Shown here: in pieces, positions 22,044 through 30,871 of the stretch
How the letters are laid out: each line of letters begins with the position of its first letter
How positions within the stretch are numbered: the first letter of the stretch is position 1
NCBI GenBank assembly: GCA_039105265.1
Contig: JAPFFF010000051.1
Span: 1,054,001-1,118,000 of the forward strand
DNA from: Tritrichomonas musculus
Taxonomy: Eukaryota > Parabasalia > Tritrichomonadida > Tritrichomonadidae
Reading direction: 5' to 3'
Length of the DNA: 64,000 nucleotides
Made by a program: the position numbers and the translations under genes
The notes under the pieces: model-generated
The model's input: only the letters and a program-made list of their open reading frames with translations
Told to the model about the DNA's origin: nothing
The model's database searches: none

Positions 22044-23225
22044 ATGAAGTTATCGAAAATCATTGGTGATCCAGAGAAATTTATTAGCAAAGAAGAAACA
22101 AAGAAAATTAAGCCCATCAGTGAATTCAAATCAAAATACGAAATTTTGAATCGATTAAGTGTTGGTGCTCTTTCACATGTTGATTTAGTTAAAGATAAAA
22201 GCTCCGGTGAAGTTTTTGTTGCAAAAACTATTAAAAGATCTGGTGCCGAAAATCCAAAGCAACTTTGGGGATTCCTACAAGTTTTAACAAAATTAGATCA
22301 TCCAAATTTAATTCATATTTACGATACATTTGCAGATTATCAAGATCTTATTTTTCTTCTCGAATATTCAAAAGGCGGAGATTTGCTTGATCGAATTCAA
22401 GGAAAACCTACTTTTAATGAGTCTGATGTTGCAAATATAATTCAAATGGCCTTATCCGGTATTATATATCTCCATGAACAAAAATTATCACATTCAGATC
22501 TAAAGCCAGAAAATGTTTTGTTTTTCGAAGAATCAAGCAATACAATTAAGTTATCAGATTACGGACTTTATCAAATAATGAAGCCTGAAACACTTCTTTC
22601 ATCAAGTATTGGTACTCCAGACTTTTCTCCACCAGAACTACTTGTAAATAAGCCCCCTGGAATTGAATCAGACATATGGAATATTGGAGTTCTCGCATAC
22701 TTCTTGTTAACAGGTCAATTGCCTTTTAAAGGCTCGCTTTATCAAAGATATCAATCTATTATTACCGGACAAGTTGAATTTGGCGATGAATTCGAAAAGT
22801 ATTCTACAGATGCTAAAGATTTCATTAAAAAGTGTCTGACGCTCGATTTGAAGGAAAGAATAAAAGATAGTGAAGCCCTTGATCATCCCTGGTTTGCCAA
22901 TCCTGGATCAAATTCTATTCAAAGAGACAGTGTCATCAGCTTTCTTCAGAAACGAATGCAAACTCGTGAAAATCCTGAAATGAAAGATTCAATTGCATTC
23001 AAAATTCTGAGGTCAGGTGATCAAAACACTCACAATATTAATCAAAATTATGAAAGTGGTCAATACCAACTAAATAACGAACAAAGCGAATATTACCAAG
23101 AAATTTATGATTCATTTGATAGTGAAGAAGATTGTTGGAGGTACTACTTTTATTGTATTCATGATTATCAAAATTGTTATAATTTCCAAAATTATCTTGA
23201 TGAAGATTATGGCTGTTATTGTTAA
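22044..23225 (+). CDS. CAMK-like protein kinase with degenerate catalytic motifs
   Basis: 393 residues. The kinase domain spans about 32-285: VAK lysine at 61, catalytic loop HSDLKPEN (150-157) instead of HRD, DYG (172-174) instead of DFG, SPPEL in place of APE, then DIWNIGVLAYFLLTG and DHPWF at the end. The glycine loop is weak (SVGALSHV) and the position of the helix-C Glu appears to be Phe (WGFLQVLTKLDHPN). The Asp residues of the catalytic and DYG motifs are kept, so weak activity or a scaffold (pseudokinase) role are both possible. The C-terminal 100 residues are Asn/Gln/Tyr-rich and disordered. The gene is followed 43 bp later by tRNA-Ser. Confidence 0.85.
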   Translation: MKLSKIIGDPEKFISKEETKKIKPISEFKSKYEILNRLSVGALSHVDLVKDKSSGEVFVAKTIKRSGAENPKQLWGFLQVLTKLDHPNLIHIYDTFADYQDLIFLLEYSKGGDLLDRIQGKPTFNESDVANIIQMALSGIIYLHEQKLSHSDLKPENVLFFEESSNTIKLSDYGLYQIMKPETLLSSSIGTPDFSPPELLVNKPPGIESDIWNIGVLAYFLLTGQLPFKGSLYQRYQSIITGQVEFGDEFEKYSTDAKDFIKKCLTLDLKERIKDSEALDHPWFANPGSNSIQRDSVISFLQKRMQTRENPEMKDSIAFKILRSGDQNTHNINQNYESGQYQLNNEQSEYYQEIYDSFDSEEDCWRYYFYCIHDYQNCYNFQNYLDEDYGCYC

Positions 23226-23268
23226 TCATTTTAATTACTAAATAAAAAAATAAATTGAGAAAGAAGAA

Positions 23269-23350
23269 GACAACTTGGCCGAGTGGTTAAGGCGAGGGAT
23301 TGCTAATCCCTTGGGCTTGTCCCGCGTGGGTTCGAATCCCATGGTTGTCG
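23269..23350 (+). tRNA. tRNA-Ser (anticodon GCT)
   Basis: 82-nt class II tRNA. Acceptor GACAACT/GGTTGTC, anticodon stem AGGGA/TCCCT with loop TTGCTAA, long variable arm (GGGCTTGTCCC), T loop TTCGAAT, discriminator G as expected for serine. Eight T follow as a Pol III terminator. Confidence 0.97.
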
Positions 23351-23606
23351 TTTTTTTTAATAAATCATTCTTTTCTTCATAAGAAAAAAAGCTTAGAGTT
23401 TGCCATTATATAATTTTTTTCCATCTGATAAGAAGTCTATATAGTGATATACAAATTAAGAGAATTTTAAATCATTAAAATCGATGATTATAAAATATCA
23501 AAAAATAAAACTTCAAAAAAAAATAAAATTTATGCAAATATATTATAATATGCATATTGCAAATTATCGAATGTTCAGTGGTAGCTCCATCTCAAAAAAA
23601 AAAAAA

Positions 23607-26081
23607 TTAAATATTTTGTCCAACATATTGAAGGCCATCTACATTTTCTGTTTTACATAGAACGCCAAGTCTACATAAAGCAGTATTATTACCTTTTTCA
23701 GCTGATTTTTTATAATAATTGATCGCTTCATCAATATCTTTTTTAACCCACTGGCCTTTTTCGTATAACTGTGCTAAAATAAGCAATGCATCAGGATTAC
23801 CTTTTTTAGCTGATTGTTTGTAGCATTTGACAGCTTTTGTCAAATTTTGCCTAGTTCCATAACCTTTTGAATAATAATTTCCAAGGTGAAGCATTGCCAC
23901 TGCAAAGCCTTTCTTTGATGATTTTTCATAATATTCAAATGCCTTTTCATGGTCTTGTTGAACGCCTAATCCGCACTCATAAAGGAATCCAATATTATAA
24001 AGTGCATTTGAATTTCCAAGATCTGCTGATTGTTGATAAAAATCAACCGCTTTTTTATAGTTTTGCTCAACGCCTTTTCCTTTTTCATACAAAAAGCCGA
24101 GATTCAATAAAGCATCAGTGTTTCCTTTGTCAGCTGCCAATCTGTAATATTCAACAGCCTTTAAGTAATTTTGTTCGACACCTTTGCCTTTATCATACAA
24201 GAAACCGAGGCTGCAAAGTGCTTGTGTGTTCCCTTTCTCGGCTGCCAATTGGTAGTAACTGATTGCTTTTTGATAATTTTGCACAAGTCCTTTTCCTTTC
24301 TCATAAAAGAAGCCCAAATTACAAAGAGCAACTGAATTTCCTTTCTCTGCGGATTCTTTGTAATAATCAAAAGCTTTGTATAAATCACGTTTGACTCCTT
24401 TTCCTTTCTCATATAAAAAGCCGAGATTTAGTAAAGCATTTGAAGAACCTTTTTCAGCAGCTTCTTTGTAATATTCAATTGCCATTGAATAATCTTGATC
24501 GACACCTTTGCCATTCTCATATAAGAAGCCCAAATTAACAAGTCCTTCAGGATTCCCATCATCAAGAGATAATTTAAAGTATTCAATTGCTTTGGGAATA
24601 TCTTGCTCGACTCCTTTTCCATTGCAGTAATTACGACCAGCAATGATCATTGCTTCAGAACTTCCTTTTGTTGCAGCTGCTGTATAATACTCCATTGCTT
24701 TAAAGCAATCAATTTCAACGCCTTTTCCTTTCTCATAAAGCAAGCCTAAATTTAAAAGTGCTTCGATATTTCCCAGTTCTGCAGACTTTTTATAAAGATC
24801 AAGAGCTTTTTGGTAATCAACTTCAACGCCTTTTCCTTTCTCATAAAGCAAGCCTAGATTTAAGAGTGCTTCATGGTTCCCTTTGTCAGCAGCCAATTGG
24901 TAAAAATCTCTCGCTTTTGAGTAGTCTTGTTTAACTCTTTTCCCTTCTTCATAGATGGACCCAATGTTGCACAAAGCTGTGGAATTGCCTTGTTCAGCTG
25001 ATTTTTGATAATATGAAATGGAATCAAGTATGTCCTGTTCGGATCTATTTTTGGATTCATACAAAAGAGCAGTGAGATATGATGAAACTTTATTTACTTC
25101 ATTTGACGACTTTTTTAAATAACAAATTGGCTCAGAAAAAGGTGATTTTTCTTGGTTTTTATGAAGATTGTATAATGAAGTGCAGACATCATCGCTCGAT
25201 TTGTTAACTGTTTCTAATTGACTCTGAAGATGGTTACATTTTTCTTCCAATATTTTTAATTGGTTCTTTAAATCTTCATTTTCATCATTAATTGACTTTA
25301 TAAGCAGTAAATTTGTCGGCAAATATTGAAAATACGAATCATCTTCTCTTCGGTTGTATATTTGGCACAGTTCATCAAATTTTGTTTTTGACAGATTTTG
25401 AATACTCAGAAAAGTGAATAACGTGAATCGCTCTTCAATGGATTTTGAAATAAAATCAAACAGTAGATCGCTTGATATTTGACTTTTGTCACTTTTTGAA
25501 ATGATTCGGTAAATAACCGAAATAGGAATAAGGCCAAATGGTCCATCTTGCAAACAGTCGTTAATTCTGTTGTATAAAAGTGACTCCATTTCAATGCTTG
25601 CTTGATCTTGTAATAAATAATTAGCATTCGGCTTTGATATTTGCATTAATAGTTGACTTATAATGAAGCTTGTATCAAAAAAGTAGGTTTTTTTGTATTG
25701 ATTAAGAATTCTAGTAATCTTTTTAACTTGAAAAAAGTTCGAAAGTAAAAGTAAATCACAATAATTTTGGTTGTTTATAATTATGCTTTCATTTTGGAGT
25801 AATTTAAAAAATAATATGACGTTTTCTTCCTTAATTTTAAAATCAGATTGAAAGATCTGTAGATTTTTTGATAATTCTAGCCTAATATCATTGATATTTG
25901 GATAATTATCGCGAATAAACTTAGAATATTTGAATAATTGCGAGTAAATAACATTAAATGAACTTGATTGTAATTGAATTTTTACCAAATTATCTTCACA
26001 TTCTTCTTCTTCTTCATATTCTTCAATTTTCTCATGAATATTGTGGAGTTCGTAGCATGGTTGTTGAGATTTGGAATTCAT
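23607..26081 (-). CDS. BTB-like protein with twelve Sel1 repeats
   Basis: 824 residues. The N-terminal 250 residues resemble the trichomonad BTB/BACK-like region (KYSKFIRDNYPNI, SDLLFDFISKSIEERF). A coiled coil follows at about 265-290 (ENEDLKNQLKILEEKC). From about 350 to 800 there are twelve complete Sel1-like repeats and one partial, spaced 36 residues: ALLNLGLLYEKGKGV then D..KA..YY..SAEKGN. Sel1 arrays form alpha-solenoids that hold protein partners; ubiquitin-ligase adaptors and signalling scaffolds are the usual contexts. No signal peptide, membrane segment or kinase domain is seen. The repeats are also visible as a 108-bp DNA period. TCAATTTT lies 4-11 nt before the ATG. Confidence 0.85.
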   Translation of the reverse strand: MNSKSQQPCYELHNIHEKIEEYEEEEECEDNLVKIQLQSSSFNVIYSQLFKYSKFIRDNYPNINDIRLELSKNLQIFQSDFKIKEENVILFFKLLQNESIIINNQNYCDLLLLSNFFQVKKITRILNQYKKTYFFDTSFIISQLLMQISKPNANYLLQDQASIEMESLLYNRINDCLQDGPFGLIPISVIYRIISKSDKSQISSDLLFDFISKSIEERFTLFTFLSIQNLSKTKFDELCQIYNRREDDSYFQYLPTNLLLIKSINDENEDLKNQLKILEEKCNHLQSQLETVNKSSDDVCTSLYNLHKNQEKSPFSEPICYLKKSSNEVNKVSSYLTALLYESKNRSEQDILDSISYYQKSAEQGNSTALCNIGSIYEEGKRVKQDYSKARDFYQLAADKGNHEALLNLGLLYEKGKGVEVDYQKALDLYKKSAELGNIEALLNLGLLYEKGKGVEIDCFKAMEYYTAAATKGSSEAMIIAGRNYCNGKGVEQDIPKAIEYFKLSLDDGNPEGLVNLGFLYENGKGVDQDYSMAIEYYKEAAEKGSSNALLNLGFLYEKGKGVKRDLYKAFDYYKESAEKGNSVALCNLGFFYEKGKGLVQNYQKAISYYQLAAEKGNTQALCSLGFLYDKGKGVEQNYLKAVEYYRLAADKGNTDALLNLGFLYEKGKGVEQNYKKAVDFYQQSADLGNSNALYNIGFLYECGLGVQQDHEKAFEYYEKSSKKGFAVAMLHLGNYYSKGYGTRQNLTKAVKCYKQSAKKGNPDALLILAQLYEKGQWVKKDIDEAINYYKKSAEKGNNTALCRLGVLCKTENVDGLQYVGQNI

Positions 26082-26109
26082 AAAATTGAGGAAGTTTAAA
26101 AAAAAAAAA

Positions 26110-26383
26110 AACGCTTTACTGGATTCGAACCAGTGACAAATGAAATTACCCCCTACTTACAATCTTACACAAACCCCTATTAAACTTTTTCCTGAAAATT
26201 ACCACCCAAATTGTAGAATATACTTGTTGCATCTTTTTGCTAGCATTAGCCGCAAAACCATGACAGGCAAGTAATCCTAACAACAAGGGGAAATTTCAAA
26301 GACAAAAGAATGGTTTTGGTAGATTTGAATATGAATGTAAGTCTTCTGAGGTTTCATGCTCTAACCAACTAAGCTAAAAGCGT
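26110..26383 (-). tRNA. Split tRNA gene with about 199-nt structured insert (apparent anticodon TCA)
   Basis: Minus strand. Exon 1 (26383-26346): acceptor ACGCTTT, A-box TAGCTTAGTTGG, D stem GCTT/GAGC, anticodon stem TGAAA, loop start CCTCAG. Exon 2 (26146-26110): TTTCA, variable TTTGTC, T stem ACTGG/CCAGT with loop TTCGAAT, acceptor AAAGCGT, then a long T run. Acceptor (7/7), anticodon stem (5/5) and T stem (5/5) pair perfectly across the insert, so the halves belong together. With the eukaryotic 37/38 intron position the loop is CCTCAG-A: anticodon TCA and C at position 33. Other splice choices would give TCT (Arg) or TGT (Thr). The insert folds by itself (ACTTAC/GTAAGT, AATCT/AGATT, CTTGTTG/CAACAAG, TTTTGC/GCAAAA). 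Discriminator T is unusual. A tRNA-capped non-coding RNA is the alternative. Confidence 0.65.
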
Positions 26384-27236
26384 TTTCATAAATATGAATA
26401 TTCATTCATCAATATTTCTTATTTTTAGATTAACTAAAAAATATCTATTATATAATTAAAAATAAATAGAGCGGTTGTCCATTTGTAAAGTATTGAAAAA
26501 TATTAAAAAAGGATAATTGGCTTATAATATTTTATATTTGTGGTTAAAATATATGGTTTGCTCAGATATATTCCTTTGATTATGAGAAAAAAAATTTCAA
26601 TATAAAAATAAAAGTGTTTTAAAAATTTTTTATTTCTCACAAAATTATAGACACGATTTTCTCTTCATTATTTCATTCCTTTTTATAAATTACTTTATTT
26701 TTCATATTTTATCTTTTATGAGTTTATTTGAAGATTGAATTTTTGTATTATTATTTTTGGTAAATTCAAATTTTCAATTAAATTTTTCAATTTATTCATT
26801 TTTTAAAATATTTTTATAATGATACGAAAAGGAGATATTGATTTCATAACTATATAAAAAAATAATTTATACTAATATTATTGTAATTTTGGATGATTGA
26901 TAAATTGATTGAATCATAAAAGAAAATATATTTTTTTTAGATAAAAAACTAATTTCCCAGATGCCAGCTATAAATCCTTATTTTATAATCTTTCGTTAAA
27001 CTTTCCTGATTCACGTGCAATTTCTGAATCAAGTTTTCCTATCAATATTATCTAAAGATCAAAATTGATTATCTTATTTAAATAATTATTTCGATCTTTT
27101 AATCACAATCGTTCAAGATGCAAGTCTTCTCAGTTTTTCTGATATATCCATTCAAATATTCATTCAATTGTTATTCCAATTGGAATACCTGTTGGCGAAA
27201 AAAAAATTTTCTTTATTTATAAATTTGATAAAGACA
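26384..27236. other. AT-rich intergenic region
   Basis: No gene recognised in about 850 bp. It separates the split tRNA gene from the hairpin region. Confidence 0.6.
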
Positions 27237-27259
27237 CTTTTTGAGCGTAGCTCAAAAAG
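27237..27259. other. Perfect 10-bp hairpin next to a GC-rich patch
   Basis: CTTTTTGAGC, loop GTA, GCTCAAAAAG. A second copy of the arm (TTTTTTGAGC) occurs near 27385. Between them (27310-27415) lies an unusually GC-rich, self-complementary stretch (ACCTG/CAGGT, GGCAAA/TTTGCC). It may be a small structured RNA or part of a mobile element; no family recognised. Confidence 0.35.
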
Positions 27260-27626
27260 CGGCTATCTTGTGAATTGTTTAATATTATTTTTTTAAAAAA
27301 TTCTCATACAAATCAGGGACACCTGCCTGCCTCAGGTACGGGCAAATTCTTTAATGATCAGGTACTTTCGGTGCTTTTGCCTTTTTTGAGCCGATCCAGA
27401 CCTGTTAACGGATTTTAATTGAAAAATACTGATAAATTTTTTTCTGAATTATTAATTATTTACTTTTTTAAGTTTTTTATTCTACGAAAATTAAATTGAT
27501 TTTTTTATTTGGGCGATTTCTATCTGTAAAAAAAAATAAAATCGATAAGATGTCATGATAATGATTTAATATAATTATTTTAAAAATATATAAATATAAT
27601 CCATCTGAAAAAAAAAATTGTATGAA

Positions 27627-28910
27627 TTATATGTACCGCAAATGTCCAGCGGAAGAAGAAACCAAAGGCTCACTGAGCCTTTTTCTGTTTTCATCTTCAA
27701 TAATCATTGCGCCCATTTCCTTATTTCTAGTTTCAGGCAAGAATAGCACTCCATACCAAAACGAGATGAACATAATCGCACCATAGAAAAAGTAAATCCA
27801 AGCCAAGGTCATTGATTCCTGCATGATTGGGAATATGAACACGTTCAGCGCAGCCAGTGCCCAGTTTATTGTCTGTACTGTTCCCATTGCGATTCCGCGC
27901 ACTTCGTCTGGAAAAAGCTCCGGCACGACGAACCACGGAATTGGTCCGAGACCGATGCCGAAGAACAGAAGGTCGAAGAATAGGAGAGCCACAGGGAGGA
28001 TGTTCGAGAAATGCCACAACTCATTTGCCCACAAAACCAGAAGGAAAGCGCACTGTCCGATAGAAGAGAGCCACCAAGTGACTCTTCTTCCCAAGCATTC
28101 AACGAGCGGCGTTGAGCATGCTGTTGTTATGACCTTTGAGAGGCTGACGATCACAGACGCTGTTGCTGCGTTCAGATCAATGTTTGAGTTGCCGAAAATA
28201 ACAGTCAAGTTGGTTTGAAGGGCGTTTACTCCAGAAAACTGTTGGAATATCACAACGAGCAGTGATATGATCCATGCCTTTAGGTACTTCTTTTGAAGCA
28301 GACCTGCCTCTTTATCACCCTGAAATGGTCCTTCCATTCTGTGGAATGCTGGCGACTCTGGGATGAAGAAGAGGCACGCAATGTTGATTGCTGGCGGAAT
28401 GATCGCAATTGCTGCCATTACACGCCAATGCAGCCAGATGCCCATGAAATATATCAAGGTTCCACCAAGGGCAGTGAATAGCTGGCTCATAACACCGTAT
28501 GAACCTCGTACTGAAGTTGGCGATAGCTCTGCTATGTAGACTGGATTAATTGTTGATATGGCACCTAGCCCTAAACCGCAGATTCCTCGTCCGATATATG
28601 CTAGTATATTATATGAGGGATTTGTAATAACAATCAAAAGCCAGCCTAATGCTACTATTCCCGATGAAACCATAACTGGATATCTTCTTCCAAATTTTTG
28701 AATACCAAAATTGACAAATGGTGAACTAATAGATGCACAAATGGGTGCAAGAGCATTAAATATCGATTTTTTGAACTTGGTATTGAGATTGAATCCATCA
28801 AGACACGTCGAAAGTGAAGCAGCATAATATGAAAGGCCAAATCCAACTGATAATGTTCCAATTGATAAAATTATAACATATATAAGAGTTTTTTGGAAGA
28901 AGCCCTCCAT
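27627..28910 (-). CDS. Sugar transporter, major facilitator superfamily
   Basis: 427 residues starting MEGFFQKTL at the first ATG (28910); the frame is open further upstream but without an ATG. About twelve membrane segments. Signatures of the sugar porter family are all present: GRRYPV after TM2, GRGICGLGLG and PVYIAELSPTSVRG in the N-half, PESPAF before the central loop, QQFSGVNALQTN in TM7, LGRRVTW, then PWFVVPELFPDEVRG and the closing PETRNK. It should carry hexoses across the plasma membrane, important for a fermenting anaerobe. The last two thirds of the gene are GC-rich compared with the AT-rich first third. The C-terminus is short and cytoplasmic. Confidence 0.93.
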   Translation of the reverse strand: MEGFFQKTLIYVIILSIGTLSVGFGLSYYAASLSTCLDGFNLNTKFKKSIFNALAPICASISSPFVNFGIQKFGRRYPVMVSSGIVALGWLLIVITNPSYNILAYIGRGICGLGLGAISTINPVYIAELSPTSVRGSYGVMSQLFTALGGTLIYFMGIWLHWRVMAAIAIIPPAINIACLFFIPESPAFHRMEGPFQGDKEAGLLQKKYLKAWIISLLVVIFQQFSGVNALQTNLTVIFGNSNIDLNAATASVIVSLSKVITTACSTPLVECLGRRVTWWLSSIGQCAFLLVLWANELWHFSNILPVALLFFDLLFFGIGLGPIPWFVVPELFPDEVRGIAMGTVQTINWALAALNVFIFPIMQESMTLAWIYFFYGAIMFISFWYGVLFLPETRNKEMGAMIIEDENRKRLSEPLVSSSAGHLRYI

Positions 28911-30871
28911 TCTTTTTATAAAAAGAAAATTCAATTGGAACTGTATTTCAATATTTTCACTAAGATCTCTTAAAATTAAATTGAATGTTCTGAAATATGA
29001 TATGAATAAAAAAATATTTATATCTTTTGATTTTTCCTGTTTTAAATTTAATTAATCAGTTTATATTTTTATAATATCAATATTTTTAATAATATTAAAA
29101 TAAAGAGTGATATTATTTTAATATATATAAATGTTTTTTTTTTAAAAAAAGAAAATCTAATATTTAATCAAAATAATGTATCAAATAAGCTCAAATTCAT
29201 TCCAATTTTTAATGTAAAATGCATACTTCTTAATAGTGATAAATATTAATATCTTGAATAAAGGTGAAAAATTGGTTTTGTTTTTATAATTACATTAATA
29301 AGTACATGCTTAATATAGCCTTTAATTATGTATAGCATTAATTAAAAAAAAAGTTATTAGTTATCTGATAATTATATGAGATAACTAACAAATTATCCAA
29401 TAAAATAATTCAAATGATCTAGGAAGTTAAACTCTTCGATAGAGAAGAATTTGAAATTTCATATGAAAAATACAGAACATTAGGTTTTTTATCTAACATT
29501 GTATTAGAAGCTATTCCAACATCAAGAAGACTTGATGTAAAGAAATATGATACAATTCCATTATATCCTAATGTCTTAGAAAATGGATCATTATTTTATT
29601 AAGGATTTGATCTAAATATATAATAAACCAAATCAACTTGAATTTCACCACCAATATCACATATTTATTAAGTTTAACACTAAATTTATATATTTCTTCT
29701 CTCATTTCCCATTTTGAAGTATCAGATTGTCTTTATGATCATTTTTTCCAGCCCTAACATCGAACATCATTTGATTGAATAAGGTGTGATCATGTGAACA
29801 TTCTTTTATTTTGGCTAAATGTTCTTTTGACATGAAAAAAAAAAAAATCAGAAAGAGCTTCGTATCATAACTCTTTTTGAGATGTGTAATAAGAAGGTAT
29901 TTGTCAAGTGGTGTTGAACGAGTATACAACAGCAATCATTATAAGTTGTTCAATGTGTTCTTCTTCATTTTATTTTATTCACATAATCAATTCGATTTTT
30001 AGAATTCATTTTATTCTTTATATGATGAATTCATTAAAATTTGTCTGTCTCTGAGTACACAAATGTCCATTAAAATGCATTGTAAACTTTAGAAAACACA
30101 ATTTATTATAATAAACTAATAAATAATGCGTATATGCTGTATGTATTTGATTTTTAATATATATGTCACTCTTTATTATTTGATAATAAAATGATGTGAA
30201 ATTGATATTTTTTTTTTTTTTTTTTTTTTCACAAAAAGTCATTTTATTCTCATTAGTATAGTTTTTAATCAACTATTTGATGAGTTTTGCAACCGAAAAA
30301 AACAAATATGGCAATCAATATTTTTTATATTAAAAATCCTACAATAATCAAATGAATTTGTTGATTTCAATATTTTTGAGAAGAGATCTTCTCAAAATTT
30401 GAATGACTTCGTTCGTTTTCATTTTTTATTATAACAATATAGTACATGGCATAAGTAACTCATTGAACACTTTTGCAGATCAAAACACTTCATCTTTCAT
30501 TAGGCACACTCTTTTCAATTTTTCATCATCGGAAGCATTGATGAGACCGTAAACTGATCGTAATGTTTGTTTTTGTTAATATTACATTATAAACATAATT
30601 ATGCTGAGTTTTTTCTTCATTTTTATAAAATTTATTAAATCACTCATTCTTTGATATTTTTCAAAAAAGTGATATGAAATATACTTTTTTACGATCATCA
30701 AAAAAATCTTCCAAAAACAAAATTTCTTCATTTTATGATGAGTCATCACTTGCATGATGCGTTATAAACTGTTATAGCAAATATCAAAAAAGAAAAAAAA
30801 AAAATAAAAAAGATAATGTTTACTTATTAAATCACTTCAGAGTAAATGAAAAGAGTCAATTAGGAGTGGCA
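28911..30871. pseudogene. Intergenic region with several short coding relics
   Basis: No intact gene in nearly 2 kb. Three worn pieces have coding-like composition: plus strand 29423-29602 (REEFEISYEKYRTLGFLSN, YPNVLENGSLFY then stop), minus strand about 29700-29835 (MSKEHLAKIKECSHDHTLFN) and minus strand about 30440-30585 (LRSVYGLINASDDEKLKRV). None keeps a full start-to-stop frame and the families are not recognised. A 22-nt T run is at about 30211-30232. Confidence 0.35.

Noticed and set aside
26110-26383. Reading the split tRNA as two unrelated pseudo-tRNA fragments
   Set aside because: The acceptor and anticodon stems pair perfectly between the halves, which chance fragments would not do.
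27823-28218. Long open frames antisense to the transporter, the RCC1-kinase and the sialidase
   Set aside because: They lie opposite GC-rich parts of clear genes where stops are rare; composition is Arg/Pro-rich and no domain fits.
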